Source: Trichomonas vaginalis G3
Lineage: Eukaryota > Parabasalia > Trichomonadida > Trichomonadidae
DNA: 64,000 bases
Reading direction: 5' to 3'
Assembly: GCF_026262505.1 (NCBI RefSeq)
Contig: NC_067203.1
Span: 10,602,001-10,666,000, forward strand
Under the pieces are notes generated by a model. The model was given only the letters and a program-made list of their open reading frames with translations, made no database searches and was not told where the DNA came from. Both the position numbers and the translations under genes were made by a program. Positions 1 through 12,700 of the stretch are shown here, piece after piece. Within the stretch, counting starts at the first letter, position 1. Each line of letters opens with the position of its first letter.

Positions 1-1335
1 TTAGTTTCAGAAAGTAGTTTTGGTTCTTCATCAATTCAAAAGTTTGAAATGAAGAAAGAAGCAACTGAAATCAAATTGAAGAACTCATGCTTCAAATCTT
101 CTAAAATCAATGCATTTGATTTCAAAGGAAAGATCGCTGAATTAGGAGATTATTCATTCTATAACTGCAAAGAAATGAAAGGAGATTTAGTAATTGATGG
201 TCCATTGACAAAAATTGGACAATCTTGCTTCGAAGATTGTTCATCATTAGATGGAAAATTAGACTTGAAGACGGATAGTTTAGTTGAAATCGGATGCTTC
301 TGTTTCAAGAACTGCAACTTCAATTGCCAATTAAAGTTACCAATGAGCGTTGAAAAAATTGGAATATCTGTTTTCGAAAACTTGAAATTGTTGAATGGCG
401 AAGTTGTTATTCCTGTGAAAATAACTAATATTTCAAGAGGAATGTTCTCTGGATGTTCTAAGATTACTAACTTTGTTTTACCACAAAATCTCAAGTCAAT
501 TGAGAATTATGCATTCACTAATTGCGAATCATGGAAATCTTCAATTAATTTGTCGAAATCATTGGTTTATTTAGGTGATTTCGCTTTCGAAAATTGTTCC
601 CAATTAAATGGAATTTTGAGAATTCCTGCAAATGTTTCTTTTGTTGGTTACCATTGTTTCTTCAATTGCAAAGGATTCAAGAGAGTTTATCTCGATACAT
701 TCCATGTTTCAGTTGGTAAGAAAGCTTTCGGAGGAATGAGTTTCGATTGTATTTCTAATTTGCCTGTAAACTGTTCAAAGAAATACTCAAAAGATTCTGT
801 TTGTTATGATACAAACTCAAAGAGCCATTTCACACAGTACACAACATATTGCGAGGACTGTGACCAATTTGACAGAGCTCAGAAGATTTCCAAGGCATAT
901 CCATTATTCATTTGTGTAATTGTTGTTATAATGATAGGAACTCTGTTTGTTTTGTACAATTTGTCAGGAAGGAGAAGGAAGGACAAACAGAGAATCAGAG
1001 ATATCACAAGGAATGCTGTTCAAAGTAATGAAGTCGATTCTGAACAGATACCAATCGCAATCCAGAAGGAGTTAGTCCATCACCCACCTTTGTTCATTGG
1101 GCGCAAAACAACTTGGATCATCATTTGTAGAGCAATTGAAGCTGCTAATCCAAATATCGGTTATAGAGGAAAGATTGCTGACAAAGCTTTACAAGGAGTT
1201 AAATTCACTTCATTCTGCACAAGACTGAAACTCAACTTATGCATGTGCCTCGTTAAGGATGAAGCATTATATGAAAAGTCTGGCTTACTTGAGAGTCCTC
1301 TCTTATCTGAGTCATCAGCAAAATCAATGATTTAA
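1..1335 (+). CDS. BspA-like leucine-rich repeat membrane protein (5' partial)
   Basis: The frame is open from the first base of the window, so the 5' end of the gene lies outside; the ATG at 49 is internal. The visible part is a run of irregular leucine-rich repeats of the TpLRR/BspA type, each with an 'IG..(S/A)F..C..L' core (for example GDYSFYNC, GQSCFEDC, ENYAFTNC, GDFAFENC). A cysteine pair (YCEDC) follows. Counting from the ATG at 49, residues about 284-305 form one hydrophobic membrane segment. The RRRKDKQ stop-transfer sequence comes next, then a cytoplasmic tail of about 110 residues. In trichomonads this family is very large and is thought to act at the cell surface in adhesion. The stop codon lies inside TAAATAAA, so the TAAA polyadenylation signal overlaps it, as is common in Trichomonas. 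Family assignment is firm; ligand and role are unknown. Confidence 0.9.
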   Translation, partial: LVSESSFGSSSIQKFEMKKEATEIKLKNSCFKSSKINAFDFKGKIAELGDYSFYNCKEMKGDLVIDGPLTKIGQSCFEDCSSLDGKLDLKTDSLVEIGCFCFKNCNFNCQLKLPMSVEKIGISVFENLKLLNGEVVIPVKITNISRGMFSGCSKITNFVLPQNLKSIENYAFTNCESWKSSINLSKSLVYLGDFAFENCSQLNGILRIPANVSFVGYHCFFNCKGFKRVYLDTFHVSVGKKAFGGMSFDCISNLPVNCSKKYSKDSVCYDTNSKSHFTQYTTYCEDCDQFDRAQKISKAYPLFICVIVVIMIGTLFVLYNLSGRRRKDKQRIRDITRNAVQSNEVDSEQIPIAIQKELVHHPPLFIGRKTTWIIICRAIEAANPNIGYRGKIADKALQGVKFTSFCTRLKLNLCMCLVKDEALYEKSGLLESPLLSESSAKSMI

Positions 1336-1732
1336 ATAAAGTTTAATCAACAATTTGATTTTTTATTATTTTTTAAAAATTATATGCTTATTGCATTTTT
1401 AACAGGATTGAACAGCATTTGGAGGGGGTACTCGGTGATAAAATTTGAATGATTATATGGAATATATAAGTGTGTGTGAATTAGTTTACCTATATTATTA
1501 AAGATAAAGGCATTAGTGAAAATGGTCTGAAGAATTTTGGGTGATAGGTTGCAAAAAATCAAAATATGTTCTTTTTTGTAAAGTTTAATTCATGTAACAA
1601 ACATTGCAATCTCTTAATGGTATGCTAATTCTTTGTTTGCTCGAGAATCTTGGTTAAAATCAAAGATTATCGTCCCTCCTCTCAAATTTGGATTTTTTAT
1701 ATTTTTGACATATAAATCCTCCTTTTTAATTA
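1336..1732. other. Spacer with upstream region of the ankyrin gene
   Basis: AT-rich spacer with no credible gene; a 60-codon minus-strand frame has no recognisable content. Its last 65 bases hold the short motifs listed separately as a candidate promoter. Confidence 0.6.
1668..1725 (+). promoter_or_regulatory. Candidate promoter of the first ankyrin gene
   Basis: TATCGT (1668-1673, the reverse of the ACGATA Myb-type M3 core) is followed directly by CCTCCTCTCAAAT (1675-1687). CCTTT (1721-1725) lies 7 bases before the ATG at 1733. CCTTT resembles the M5 motif reported over trichomonad transcription starts. No TCAYW initiator is seen. Assignment rests on motif and position only. Confidence 0.35.
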
Positions 1733-3670
1733 ATGATACCTATCTTAATTCTTCAATTAATGGATGTGAACCAAGCAAGTATTCATTATGAAAAACTTAT
1801 GGAGGAATACAAAGAATATATTAAAACATTTGATTCAATATATAAAATAGATTCTGATGAAATAAACTCAACAATAGGATTGTATAAGAAAATTAAAGAC
1901 AACTTAATTGATTCCGGATATATAACACCACAGAGGATCATTGACATTTTAAGTCTCCTTGGAATGAATAGATTACGTTATCGTCATGCATACTTAGAAT
2001 TAATAAAGAGATTGTTTGAAGAATATCCATGTGAAACCACTTATGAAACATTACTTCTTTTTTCAACTGATAGAAATCTGGCAGACACACATTATTTGGC
2101 AATAATAAATGATGCCGTTGAAGCATTACTAGAATCCATGAATAGAGGAAGTCATGATCTCCAACATTTGCTTTATAGATGTTGTGCTGATGGAGCAATT
2201 AATTGTTTCAAGTTATTAATAACAAATTTTGATGTGAATATTACCAAAGACTGTCTAGATATTTCATTTTTTAGTAACAATCAATTCATCATAAATGAAT
2301 GTTTGAAAGAACAAAAACCGGATTTAGGCACAATGGCAGCTGCGATTGAATCTCATAATATCGATAATCTTTTTAAATTGATGAATGAATACAATATAAG
2401 TATTAAGCCAGGTATGACTGCTCATTACTATAACCTTCATGCTTTATTTCTTTACTTCAATCAAACTAATGATATCAACTCGTGTTTTGCATTTTCCCCT
2501 GCTTTTGGTATTCTATCTCTTTGTAAATACTTGCATTTGCATGGCGCAAATATTAACTACAAAAATGTAGATGATGAAAACGCTCTTATTGTTGCAGCTG
2601 TGGAAAATAAAACAGATATTTCAGAATATCTAGTTCTGAATGGAATCGATATTAATGTGATAAATGGAAAATTTGGATCTGCATTAAATATTTCCTTGAA
2701 TAGGAACAATACTGAATTGGTGGAGTTACTTGTTTCGCATGGGGCTGATATTAACTTTACTATTCAAAATATTTTCACACCACTTCAGTATGGGGCCTTA
2801 TTTAATAATAAAAAAGTTGTTGAAACTCTAATTTCGCATGGTGCAAATATAAATGACAAGACGACTGAAAGTGGTCGCACAGCTATTCATTATACCGCGC
2901 TATTTAATCTTATAGAAATGGAACAATTTCTTATTTCACGTGGCGCAAACATCAAAATAACAGACAAATATGGAAATAATGCTATTGTTTGGGCATTATT
3001 ATATAATTACAAATATTATTTGAATTATCGTCTAGAAATATTCCCTATTTATTTTAAAGATTCTTTTAAATTTGAAAGCAATAACAAAGATTTGATTGAA
3101 CTTCTGATTTCAAATGGTGTAAACGTCAATGCAAAAAATATTCATGGAAATACTCCTCTTCATATAGCAGCATTATTTTCCAATGTGGAAAGCGCTGAAA
3201 TATTAATATCTCATGGTGCCGAAATAAATTCTCTAAATAAAAATGGTCAGACACCTCTCGATATTGCTATTATGCGTTCCAAAAATGAATATGAACGTTT
3301 TATCAAGCTACATCAAAATGAAACGAATTTAAAGAGGGAAAATGGCCAAAAATTGTTCGATTCTTTGCCGGAGAACGACATGGAAGTTCTCTTAAAGTTA
3401 CATGGTGGAAAATCTAATTCTATCGGTAATTCAATAGCAGTTGATGACCTAAATGTACTAGGTGAGTTCATCCGTTTGAGACCTACCGAATACGTGTTAG
3501 ATGCTAAGAAATGCATAATATTAATAAGTAGTTTCATTTTATTGATAATTTTGTATCGAAAAATAACTAATCGTTATATTTCTATGTTTGTCAAAGCATT
3601 AATATGGATAATTTCAGTAATCATTTTAGACGTTATATACTTCTTTTACAACGATCATTGGGGGACATGA
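1733..3670 (+). CDS. Ankyrin repeat protein with two C-terminal membrane segments
   Basis: 645 residues from an ATG at 1733; an in-frame ATG at 1760 is the alternative start. Residues 1 to about 250 match the helical N-terminal region of the large trichomonad ankyrin family (DUF3447-like), with phrases such as 'AINCFKLL', 'AIESHNIDNL' and 'QTNDINSCF' shared with the minus-strand ankyrin gene at 41.3 kb. About seven ankyrin repeats follow, with 'ELLVSHGADIN', 'ETLISHGANIN' and 'EILISHGAEIN' cores. Unlike the second ankyrin gene, it ends in two hydrophobic segments (about 594-608 and 619-638), which suggests anchoring in a membrane with the repeats in the cytosol. The last codon is TGA. Only about 100 bases separate it from the giant gene on the same strand. 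Partner proteins are unknown. Confidence 0.85.
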   Translation: MIPILILQLMDVNQASIHYEKLMEEYKEYIKTFDSIYKIDSDEINSTIGLYKKIKDNLIDSGYITPQRIIDILSLLGMNRLRYRHAYLELIKRLFEEYPCETTYETLLLFSTDRNLADTHYLAIINDAVEALLESMNRGSHDLQHLLYRCCADGAINCFKLLITNFDVNITKDCLDISFFSNNQFIINECLKEQKPDLGTMAAAIESHNIDNLFKLMNEYNISIKPGMTAHYYNLHALFLYFNQTNDINSCFAFSPAFGILSLCKYLHLHGANINYKNVDDENALIVAAVENKTDISEYLVLNGIDINVINGKFGSALNISLNRNNTELVELLVSHGADINFTIQNIFTPLQYGALFNNKKVVETLISHGANINDKTTESGRTAIHYTALFNLIEMEQFLISRGANIKITDKYGNNAIVWALLYNYKYYLNYRLEIFPIYFKDSFKFESNNKDLIELLISNGVNVNAKNIHGNTPLHIAALFSNVESAEILISHGAEINSLNKNGQTPLDIAIMRSKNEYERFIKLHQNETNLKRENGQKLFDSLPENDMEVLLKLHGGKSNSIGNSIAVDDLNVLGEFIRLRPTEYVLDAKKCIILISSFILLIILYRKITNRYISMFVKALIWIISVIILDVIYFFYNDHWGT

Positions 3671-3773
3671 AAGGAAAAATAACGATAAGTCAATATTCTA
3701 TGATTTGGATGTAAAAACATACTTTTTTTTTGAGCAAAATTTTGTTTACAAAAATTTTACATAACTTCTGACA

Positions 3774-6700
3774 ATGGGAATTTCATCATCCACTGTTTCT
3801 GACAGTGAAATTTCCTCAATAGTAGGAAATGAGAAATTCTGGTCAGACATGGAATCAAATTCTCAATCCAGATTTCAGCAAATTTCAGAGGAAATCATTT
3901 CAAAATCAAATAATTGCAAATATTACTTAATTTTTTCAAAAGGTAGGCCATCACCACCAAAAGTAATTTCAAATAAGCACATTTACATATGTTTTATCAC
4001 GAAAAATCCAAAAACAATTCAACCACTTCAGTATAATATTTCAGATTACAAAGGAGAGCGTTATATTACAATCAGTTTGGATGAGTCATCTTACTTCAAC
4101 ATCAATAGCTATGTGAATAAAACCAGATTTTTCCTAAACACAGACGATTTTCTCCAAAGAGTTTGCACTTTAGCAAACAACTACGATGATATTCTAAATC
4201 AATTTATAACTAATGCTTCGAAAGAAATTACAATAGATATTCCAAAAGTAAATTATGCACAACCAACTCCGTCGAATTTCGAGTTTAGAGATATGAATTA
4301 CGAATCAGCATCAGAAAATTCCTCAATACTACAGAAAAATATCCTTTCGAACATTAAAAACCAAGATATTAAACCAATCGAATTACAAAACTTAGAAATA
4401 TCATCCAGTTTTGCTGATCCTATTCCAGAAGATGATGAACAACAAATACTCAAGCCAAAAACAAAGAAAACGCGAAAATCAAAAAATCAAGCCAGATCCG
4501 TCAATCTTCCGAATAAAAAGATATATCCCGAACCAGAAGTACAAATAGGCGTATTAGATGCAAAATCTACTAAGATAAACGATTTATCTCCACTTTTAGT
4601 ACCTCCACAATCTCAAATCACGACATTTAACCCTCCAAAGCATAAAGATTCGATAAAACTTACACCTGATCAATCATCATTCATGGATAAGATGTCAGTT
4701 ACTAAATCTCACATTGGAAGTATCATAGATATTCGAGATGTTGGTGAAGAACCGTTTGAAAACCCAATAATTATCGAAAACATCGAAACGCCGCGATTGA
4801 GAAAGAAATCTCCACAAAAACAAGAAGAAATTCAATCTCCTGAAATAAATAATATTGATTCAATTGATGAAATCATGATTCAGACCCTTTCTGATATACC
4901 AAATGCAGATTTAATGAAGTTGGAGAAGGAAGAACGAAGAAATAAGATAATTAAAGATCTTGATAATTTGGTTACATTAACTGATGAAGGAATCATTGAT
5001 AAAAGGAATCATAGAAACAAGAATGATGATACAAGTGAGAACATTGACCTTACAGATGCAACAAATAAACTTCAGGACCAAATGATTTTCCAACCTCCTG
5101 ACATATTGAATTATTCTTCAATAGACATGTCAATAAAAGAAGACAAGAAGGCGAAAAAGAAGATTGTTGGTTCATATCTCAATAAAAGAAGGAAAGGAAA
5201 AAATAATAATATTTCTTTAGATGCAAGAAGTCGAAAACAAGCAGATGATATGAATAAATCACTTGAGAAAGCATTGTATGATGATGCAAAAAGCAGAAAA
5301 TCAAAAACTTCGTTCAAATCAAGAAAGAATTTTTATGAAAGTGGAGGAGAAGACGTAGAAATCGAAGATAAAGACGAAATAGATGATATAATGTCTGTAA
5401 AATCCATTAAATACCATGTAAACACTTCAACATCCAAAGGAACTTCATTAAAATCTAAAAAGAAAACAGAAAAAGTGACAAATTCAAGTGATGACGATGA
5501 AGATTCTGATGATTTTGAGTTAACAGAGAAAGACATTTCTGTATCAAGGAAGAGACCAACATCATCAACAAATACTTCATTACAATCAAGAAAAACAGGT
5601 TATAAAACAGGAAATTTCGAACCAGACACAAAATCATTGAAATCAAGAAAATCAGCTTTAAAATACAACAAATACTCAGCAGCTCTTGAAGAAGAAAGTT
5701 CTGATGAAGAGAATAACTCATTCAGAACAAAGCCAAACAATGTTGCTTTCGAAGAAGCAGACAATGAAATGGATACATTAAAAACAAAATCATTAAGAAA
5801 ATCACCAAGATCAAGAAGATCAAAATACGACCAAGATGATGATTTTTCAATGAAATCAAAGTCAAAAACAAAAAATAACGATGATTTTGATGAAAACTTA
5901 TCAAGAACATCTCTTAGATCAAAATCAAAAATAAAATCAAGAAATGAAGAAATTGATGATGATTTGTCACTTAAATCTAAATCAAAAATAAAATCAAGAA
6001 ATGATGAAATTGATGATGATTTATCTCTTAAATCAAAGTCATCAAGAAGAGTATTTAATGATGAAATGACATTCGGAGATAATACAATAAAAACTCGTTC
6101 GCAAAATTACAAAAACAATGATTATGAATCAAAATCTTATTCAATGAGAACAAAACAAACAAAAGACAAAAGAGATTTTGATGGATCAATGATGGATGAT
6201 TCTTTATTATCTGTTATTAATGAACAAGTTGAATCTATTGCTGATGATGAGAACGAAATGAGATCAAGAGTTTCAACATCTCGTCGTCAAACATCATCAT
6301 TATCAAATAACACATTGAAATCAAGAGTTTATAGAGAACACAACAGAGAATCAAATGATGATGATTACGAAATAGAAGATGAAACAATTAGATCTAAAGT
6401 AAATAGAACAGGAACAGAAGATGCAGATAATGAAGAACAATCATTGTTAACACGAAGAAATAATGAAAGATATTTCAATCCTCAGCAAAATGAATCTGAT
6501 GATGAAACATTAATTTCGAAATTAAATGAACAAGTTGAATCTCTTTCTGGAGATGATGATGAATCATTAATATCTAGATCAAAAGTACATCATAGTAGAA
6601 CTAAAGATGTAAGTGAGATGGATACAATAAACACAAAACAAACTAAATCACAAATGTCAAATAATGTTTCTCAAACTTTGTCATTCCAAACTAAACAAAA

Positions 6701-9700
6701 TCCAAAGAATTTTCAAAAAGGTGACACAACAACAACAGAAAAATCATTGATTTCAAGGATTAGATCACAATTAGATTCATCTGATGATGATAGAGAAGAT
6801 GATACAACATTGAATACTAATTTAAGTAGATCTGCAATGAAATATTCACAAACAAATGATCAAGAATCAATTTTGTCAAGAAATTTGTCAAAACAAATGA
6901 CAAATTCAACACAAACTAATTCTAAATCATTTGGATCTAAGCTATATAGACCAAATCCAATCCAGAAAACAGAAGAATCATCAACAAATGATACTTTGAT
7001 ATCAAGAATCAGACAAAATTTGGATACAGATGATTCCGAAGATTTTGATGAAACATTGATATCAAAGAGACAATCAACAATGAGAGATAATACTAATTCA
7101 CAATCAGTTTCACAGACAATTAACTCAAGAAGACCAACAACAAGGTCAGGAACTGAATTCGATGCTGATGAATCAACAATGAAAACATTTATGATGAATA
7201 ATTTAGAAAGAAATGATTCTTCACAGCCAAACACAATTTATACACAAGAATTGGCAAATACAAGCAGATATTCAACAACAGATGATGATGAAATGTCAAC
7301 AAAGGATAAACAAACTCGTAGTTCGTCATCTTCTTTGGCTGATTTGACAACTTTACAGAGTGAAAGATTTTCAAGACAAATTTCATCAAACAGCGACTCA
7401 GATTTACCTAATTTACATACACTAGGTGCAGAAAGATCCAGTTCTAGTTCATTATCTGATGTTTCCGATGAAGATTTGGTTTCTTTGAACAAAATGAGAC
7501 AAAAATATGCTTCAATCACAAAATCCGAATTGAATTCAATACAAACAAATAAAAGATCTGAAATGAGACAAACTCTTGGATCTACATCAACAACAAACAA
7601 CACAATAGCATCGGAAAAAATGTCATTTAGTAACAGATCATCATCAAACCCTGAAAATAAAACTGATTTGTCAACAAGAATGAATTCAACTTATTCTTCT
7701 GACAGTGAATCAATGATGGATTCGATTGTTTCAGAAGCGAAAAGAAATAAAAACAACAAGAGCAGAACAACAGAAGAATTTACTGTTGAAACAATTCAAG
7801 GAGAAAAACAAAATAGAACATATTCATCAATGATGGATAATTCTATAAATAGTAATGTTAATTCTCATTCTTCTAGATCTAAAAATGCTTCAACAATCCC
7901 ATCAACAATGATGACAGAAGAACAAAGTATTTATTCAACATCAGAAAGTGAAATGTCAGAAAGTTTGGTTTCTGAAGGAAAAAGGAAACAAAATCAAAGA
8001 GAAAGAACTTCAGAATCAATTATTATGCAATCAAATCTTTCTAAAGTATTTGATACTCCTTCAAATTCTAAAACATCTGAAGGAATTTCTATTAACTCTA
8101 AATATTATAATCAAAAATCATCCCAAAATTCCAATTCTACAATTGGATCATCACAAATGACAACTAATTTTGAGAGTGAATCAGAATCTTCTTCTCTAAG
8201 TCAAATGGATTCATTAGATTCCAAGTTTGGTCGTAAAAAGAGAAAACAAACTGAAACAGAAACAATTGATTTACAATCAAATCTTGGAAATTCATCATCA
8301 GAAATGCCAAAGAGTTCAACAACATCTACAGGAATTTCTGTTCATTCTTTGAATTACAATAACAGATCAATGAATTCCAAGACAAATGAAGGATCAACAA
8401 TCCAAGATACAATGATGACAAGAGATGAATCAGAGAGTTTATCTAATTCAGAAAGTCAAATGGATTCATTAGAATCAGAAGTAGCAAAGAGAAAGAAGAA
8501 AGAAACAACACAAACTGAAGAATTTACAGTTGATTCAAGATCTGGATTATTATTCTCTGAAAAATCTAAATCTAAAACAAGTGAAGGAATGTCAATTAAT
8601 TCATTGTTACCTTCACATAAATCTACATCAACAATGAATGCAAGTGAGTTATCAAAGGAATCAACAATTAAAACATTCACTGATGAAGATGAATCAACAT
8701 ATGTTTCTGGATTAAGTTCTTTGAGTGATTTGGAAAGTTTGACATCAGAAAGGCCAAGACAAAAGAAGAATAAGAAAGATGAATCATCAACATCAATTAA
8801 AATGAAAACACAAGATATTTCTTTTTCAGAAGGAAAAATCAATTCAACTTCTGGATTATCTATGTCTGTTTCTAATATTTCTGAGAATTTAAAGACAGAA
8901 AACTTCAATAAAACAGAAGAAATGTCACAAAGAACGTTTAATTCTGTTAAAACAAGAGTTTTCGATCAAGAATCATCAACTTCCGAATCAACAATGGATG
9001 ATTTGAACTCAGAAATGAGACCAAAGAAGAATAAAAATGATGAACAAAGCTCATCAGATATCAAATCATTACAAACTAATAATGAAATTATGTTTTCTGA
9101 CAATCCATCACACGTTTCTGATTCAACTGTCAGTCAATCAAATGTTTCAAAGAATGATTTAAGTTCTGAATCAACAGAAACTGACAGAGAATCAATTTAT
9201 TCAAGGAAAGATTTGAGATTTATTCCAGATACATCAGGATCAACATTAGATACATTGGCATCAAGAATTGATGAACAATCAGAGTCAACACAATCAGATA
9301 TCAAATCATTACAATCAAAGAAAATCAAGAGATTTCCAAATCAAAACCAAATCTCAAGTTCAGAGACTTCTGATTCGATTTCTAACCTTTCTAGTCGTGT
9401 TACAACTGAAGGAGATACATCCGTTGGTCCATCAATTGAATCAAGAATGTATATTCCTGTTGATACAACAACAGATTCAATGTCAATGAACTCGAATTTG
9501 GATTCAAGATTTGATGAATCACAAAGTGATGTTTTCATGTCAGATGTCAAATCAATTAATTCTAGAAGAAATAGGAATGAAAAACAAAGACAAAATTCCG
9601 AAACATCTGAATCGAAATCATTCACTTTGATGTCAGGAAGAAATGATGCATCAGAATCAACAACATCATCAGGAACAGACATGAAATCACAAATGATTAA

Positions 9701-12700
9701 ACCATTGGAAGACGGATCAACAATTTCTGAAATTGGATCAAGATTAGATTCTAAAACAGTTTCACAAACAAATGAAGATAAATCAATTAATTCAAAGATT
9801 AATAGATTCAAGGATAATGATATTTCTGTTTCTGATGAATCAATGGACAGATCAAACAAGTCTCATTTATTCGATTCTGATTCAAACACTGATGAAATGT
9901 CATCTTCCATTGATTCTAAGATTTCCAAAGTTGTTATTCGTCAAAATTCTTCTCAATCACAATCAAGAGAATCAGAAACAAGTGATACATTATCCACAAA
10001 ACACCATGATCATTCATATGATGATGTTTTAACTCCAGGAAGTTCATTAATGACTGAAAACATTAATGCAAAAGAAAGAGATTTAGATTTATCAAATAGA
10101 CCAAATTCCGAAACAACAACAGAAAATATTTCATTGACAACTGATAGATCATCAACAGTTAATGTACAAGAATCAACAATTAAAATGACATCTAAAATGG
10201 AAGAACAAAAAGAAAGAGATCTTGGAGTTTCTGAATCAGTTATTTTATCAACAAAAACAGATTCAACATTATCTGATACAAAGAAGTCCATGAAATCATT
10301 ACAAACACGCGAATCAATAACAGATCCATCCAAAAAATCATTCTCCAAGTCATCAAACATCAATTCTCTTTCAACAGAAAAAGGATCATCGCAATATGAA
10401 GAAATTTCTGATTCAACAATCAATATGAATTCCAAAATGGAAAACAAGCCAGAATCACCAACAAAGGATGATCAGTCATTGACAACTGATAATAGTTCTA
10501 ATTTATCAAGTATTTCTGATTTAGAATCTTTGGCTTCTGAAGTTACATTAAGAAGAAGAAAAGTTCCTTTGTCATCATCAAGTGATGTTAATACTTTACA
10601 AACACAAAAAGATGAAGAATCATTAAATTCAGAATCAACTATTTCTGAGTTACATTCTCAATACGAAAAGAATGATAACAAACAATCGAATACTTCTGTT
10701 TCATTTAATTTGACAACAGATAATTCGACAACAATTGATTCTGATTCTAAATTAGAGTCATTAGTTTCAGAAGTATCGAGAAAGAATCTTCAAAACAAGT
10801 CTTCAAACATTGAATCATCAATCAACACAAAGAAAGGTTCAACAATTTCTTTCACTGATTCAATTGGAGACATAATTTCTCATGTAACAGCAAGAAATAA
10901 ATCAGAAAGTTATTCTTCATCATCTGTTAAATTAACAACAAATGATTCTTCAAATTCACAAATCACTTCAGAAGGAACATTCTCTGCCTTGCAAACAGAA
11001 GGAATTGTTCCTCCAGCAAAAGAAGGAGACTCTGTTACAGGAGACTTAGTTTCAAGAGGATTTGATCCATCAACATTAAGTCCAACATGTCAATCAATTA
11101 TTTCTATGATCAAAGCAAGAAGTAATGAAGGTTCCAATTCATCAACAATTAACTTGACGACAGAAAATGATTATACATCAATGTTAACTGATGAACAATT
11201 AGAATCATTGGCGACATCGAATCATTTCAAGAAACATCGCCATCAAAAATCAGATTCAACTTCATCAAATGTCAAATCATTGCAATCAAAGAAAGATGAC
11301 AAATCCGATTTTTCTTCATCATTTAATTCCAATCTTAGATCAAGGAATTATGTCTTAGAAAGTGAAGCAACAATGGATGAAGAAACAGATCAATTCTCAA
11401 CAAGACCCAGCACCACAAAGTCTACTAAATCAACATCGTTCTCTATTAAATCCAATTCATTTACTTCTAAAGATGGAGATAGTGTTTCAAACATTGATTC
11501 ATTACAAACTAAAGATTTAGTTTCAGATTCAAATGATTCAAAGTTACAATCAATAAGAACTAAAATGGAATCAAGTAGATCAGAACCAACACAATCATCA
11601 TCAATGAACATTTTCTCGGAACAATTTACTCAATCAAATGATTCATTACCATCAGAGTTATCAAAGAAATTGGATAGAATGGTTGAAAGAAAGAGAGAAA
11701 AACAGAAACAAATAGAAATGAATGAAAACCAAATCGTTAGAGCTGATCAAGCAATGCTTTTAGTTGAATCTTCTGAGTCAAAGGAATCATCAACTATATG
11801 GAAATCTTCATTACAAACACAAGATGATGGAAAACATATGGATTCATCATCAAATGTTAATTCTTTGGTTTCAGTCGCTTTGATAAATGAAGATGATTTA
11901 ACAACAGAAAATGACATTTCTCTTAAAGAGAAAAGTGATGCAAATCTTAAACATCTTGATAGTTATTCTTATGATTCTTCTTATGAATCATCTCCACCTC
12001 CTTATCCTGATTCTATTTCTGTTGATACATCTAAAAATAGAAACAACAATAAGTTCCATTTCAATCTTTCAAGTGATATTTCCAAACTTAGTGAAAGTGA
12101 TGTAAACACTGAAGAAATTCTTAAGAAACAAGCTGCTTATCAAGAAATTATTCGCGAAAGAAATGCAGAAATGTTATGGGATTCTTCAGATATTCCTCAA
12201 ATTGGTACATCAATAAGAAATGATCCAAATCTCTTTTCATGCGGTTGGAGATTTGATTCACAAGAATTATCATTAACAAGAATTGATTTGACTTCAAGTC
12301 ATACATCAGAAAGCGTTCCTATAGAACTTCATTCGGAATTAATGATTGGTAAAGAAAGAGATGTTTCTAACTCAGCAAATGAGAGTTCATCGATTTCAAT
12401 AAATTCAAACAGAGTTGATGAATTAACATCTTCCGACATGGAATCTTTAATGAGTGAAGTTGCTTTAAAGAACAAAAAGCAAAAGCAAAAAGATCAAAAA
12501 GAAATGAAACCTTTAAAGAACAGTCCTGATTCAATTGAATCAGAGCAAAAAGAACTTTCTGAGTTGTCATCAATAAGTAACAGTGCTTCATCAATGAGCC
12601 ATGAAAAATCAGTCCATGAAGCACCTCCTGATATTGAATCAAGTGATTTATCTGCAAGAGATTTGATGTTACATTTCAAACCAAAAGAATCAGAATCTTC

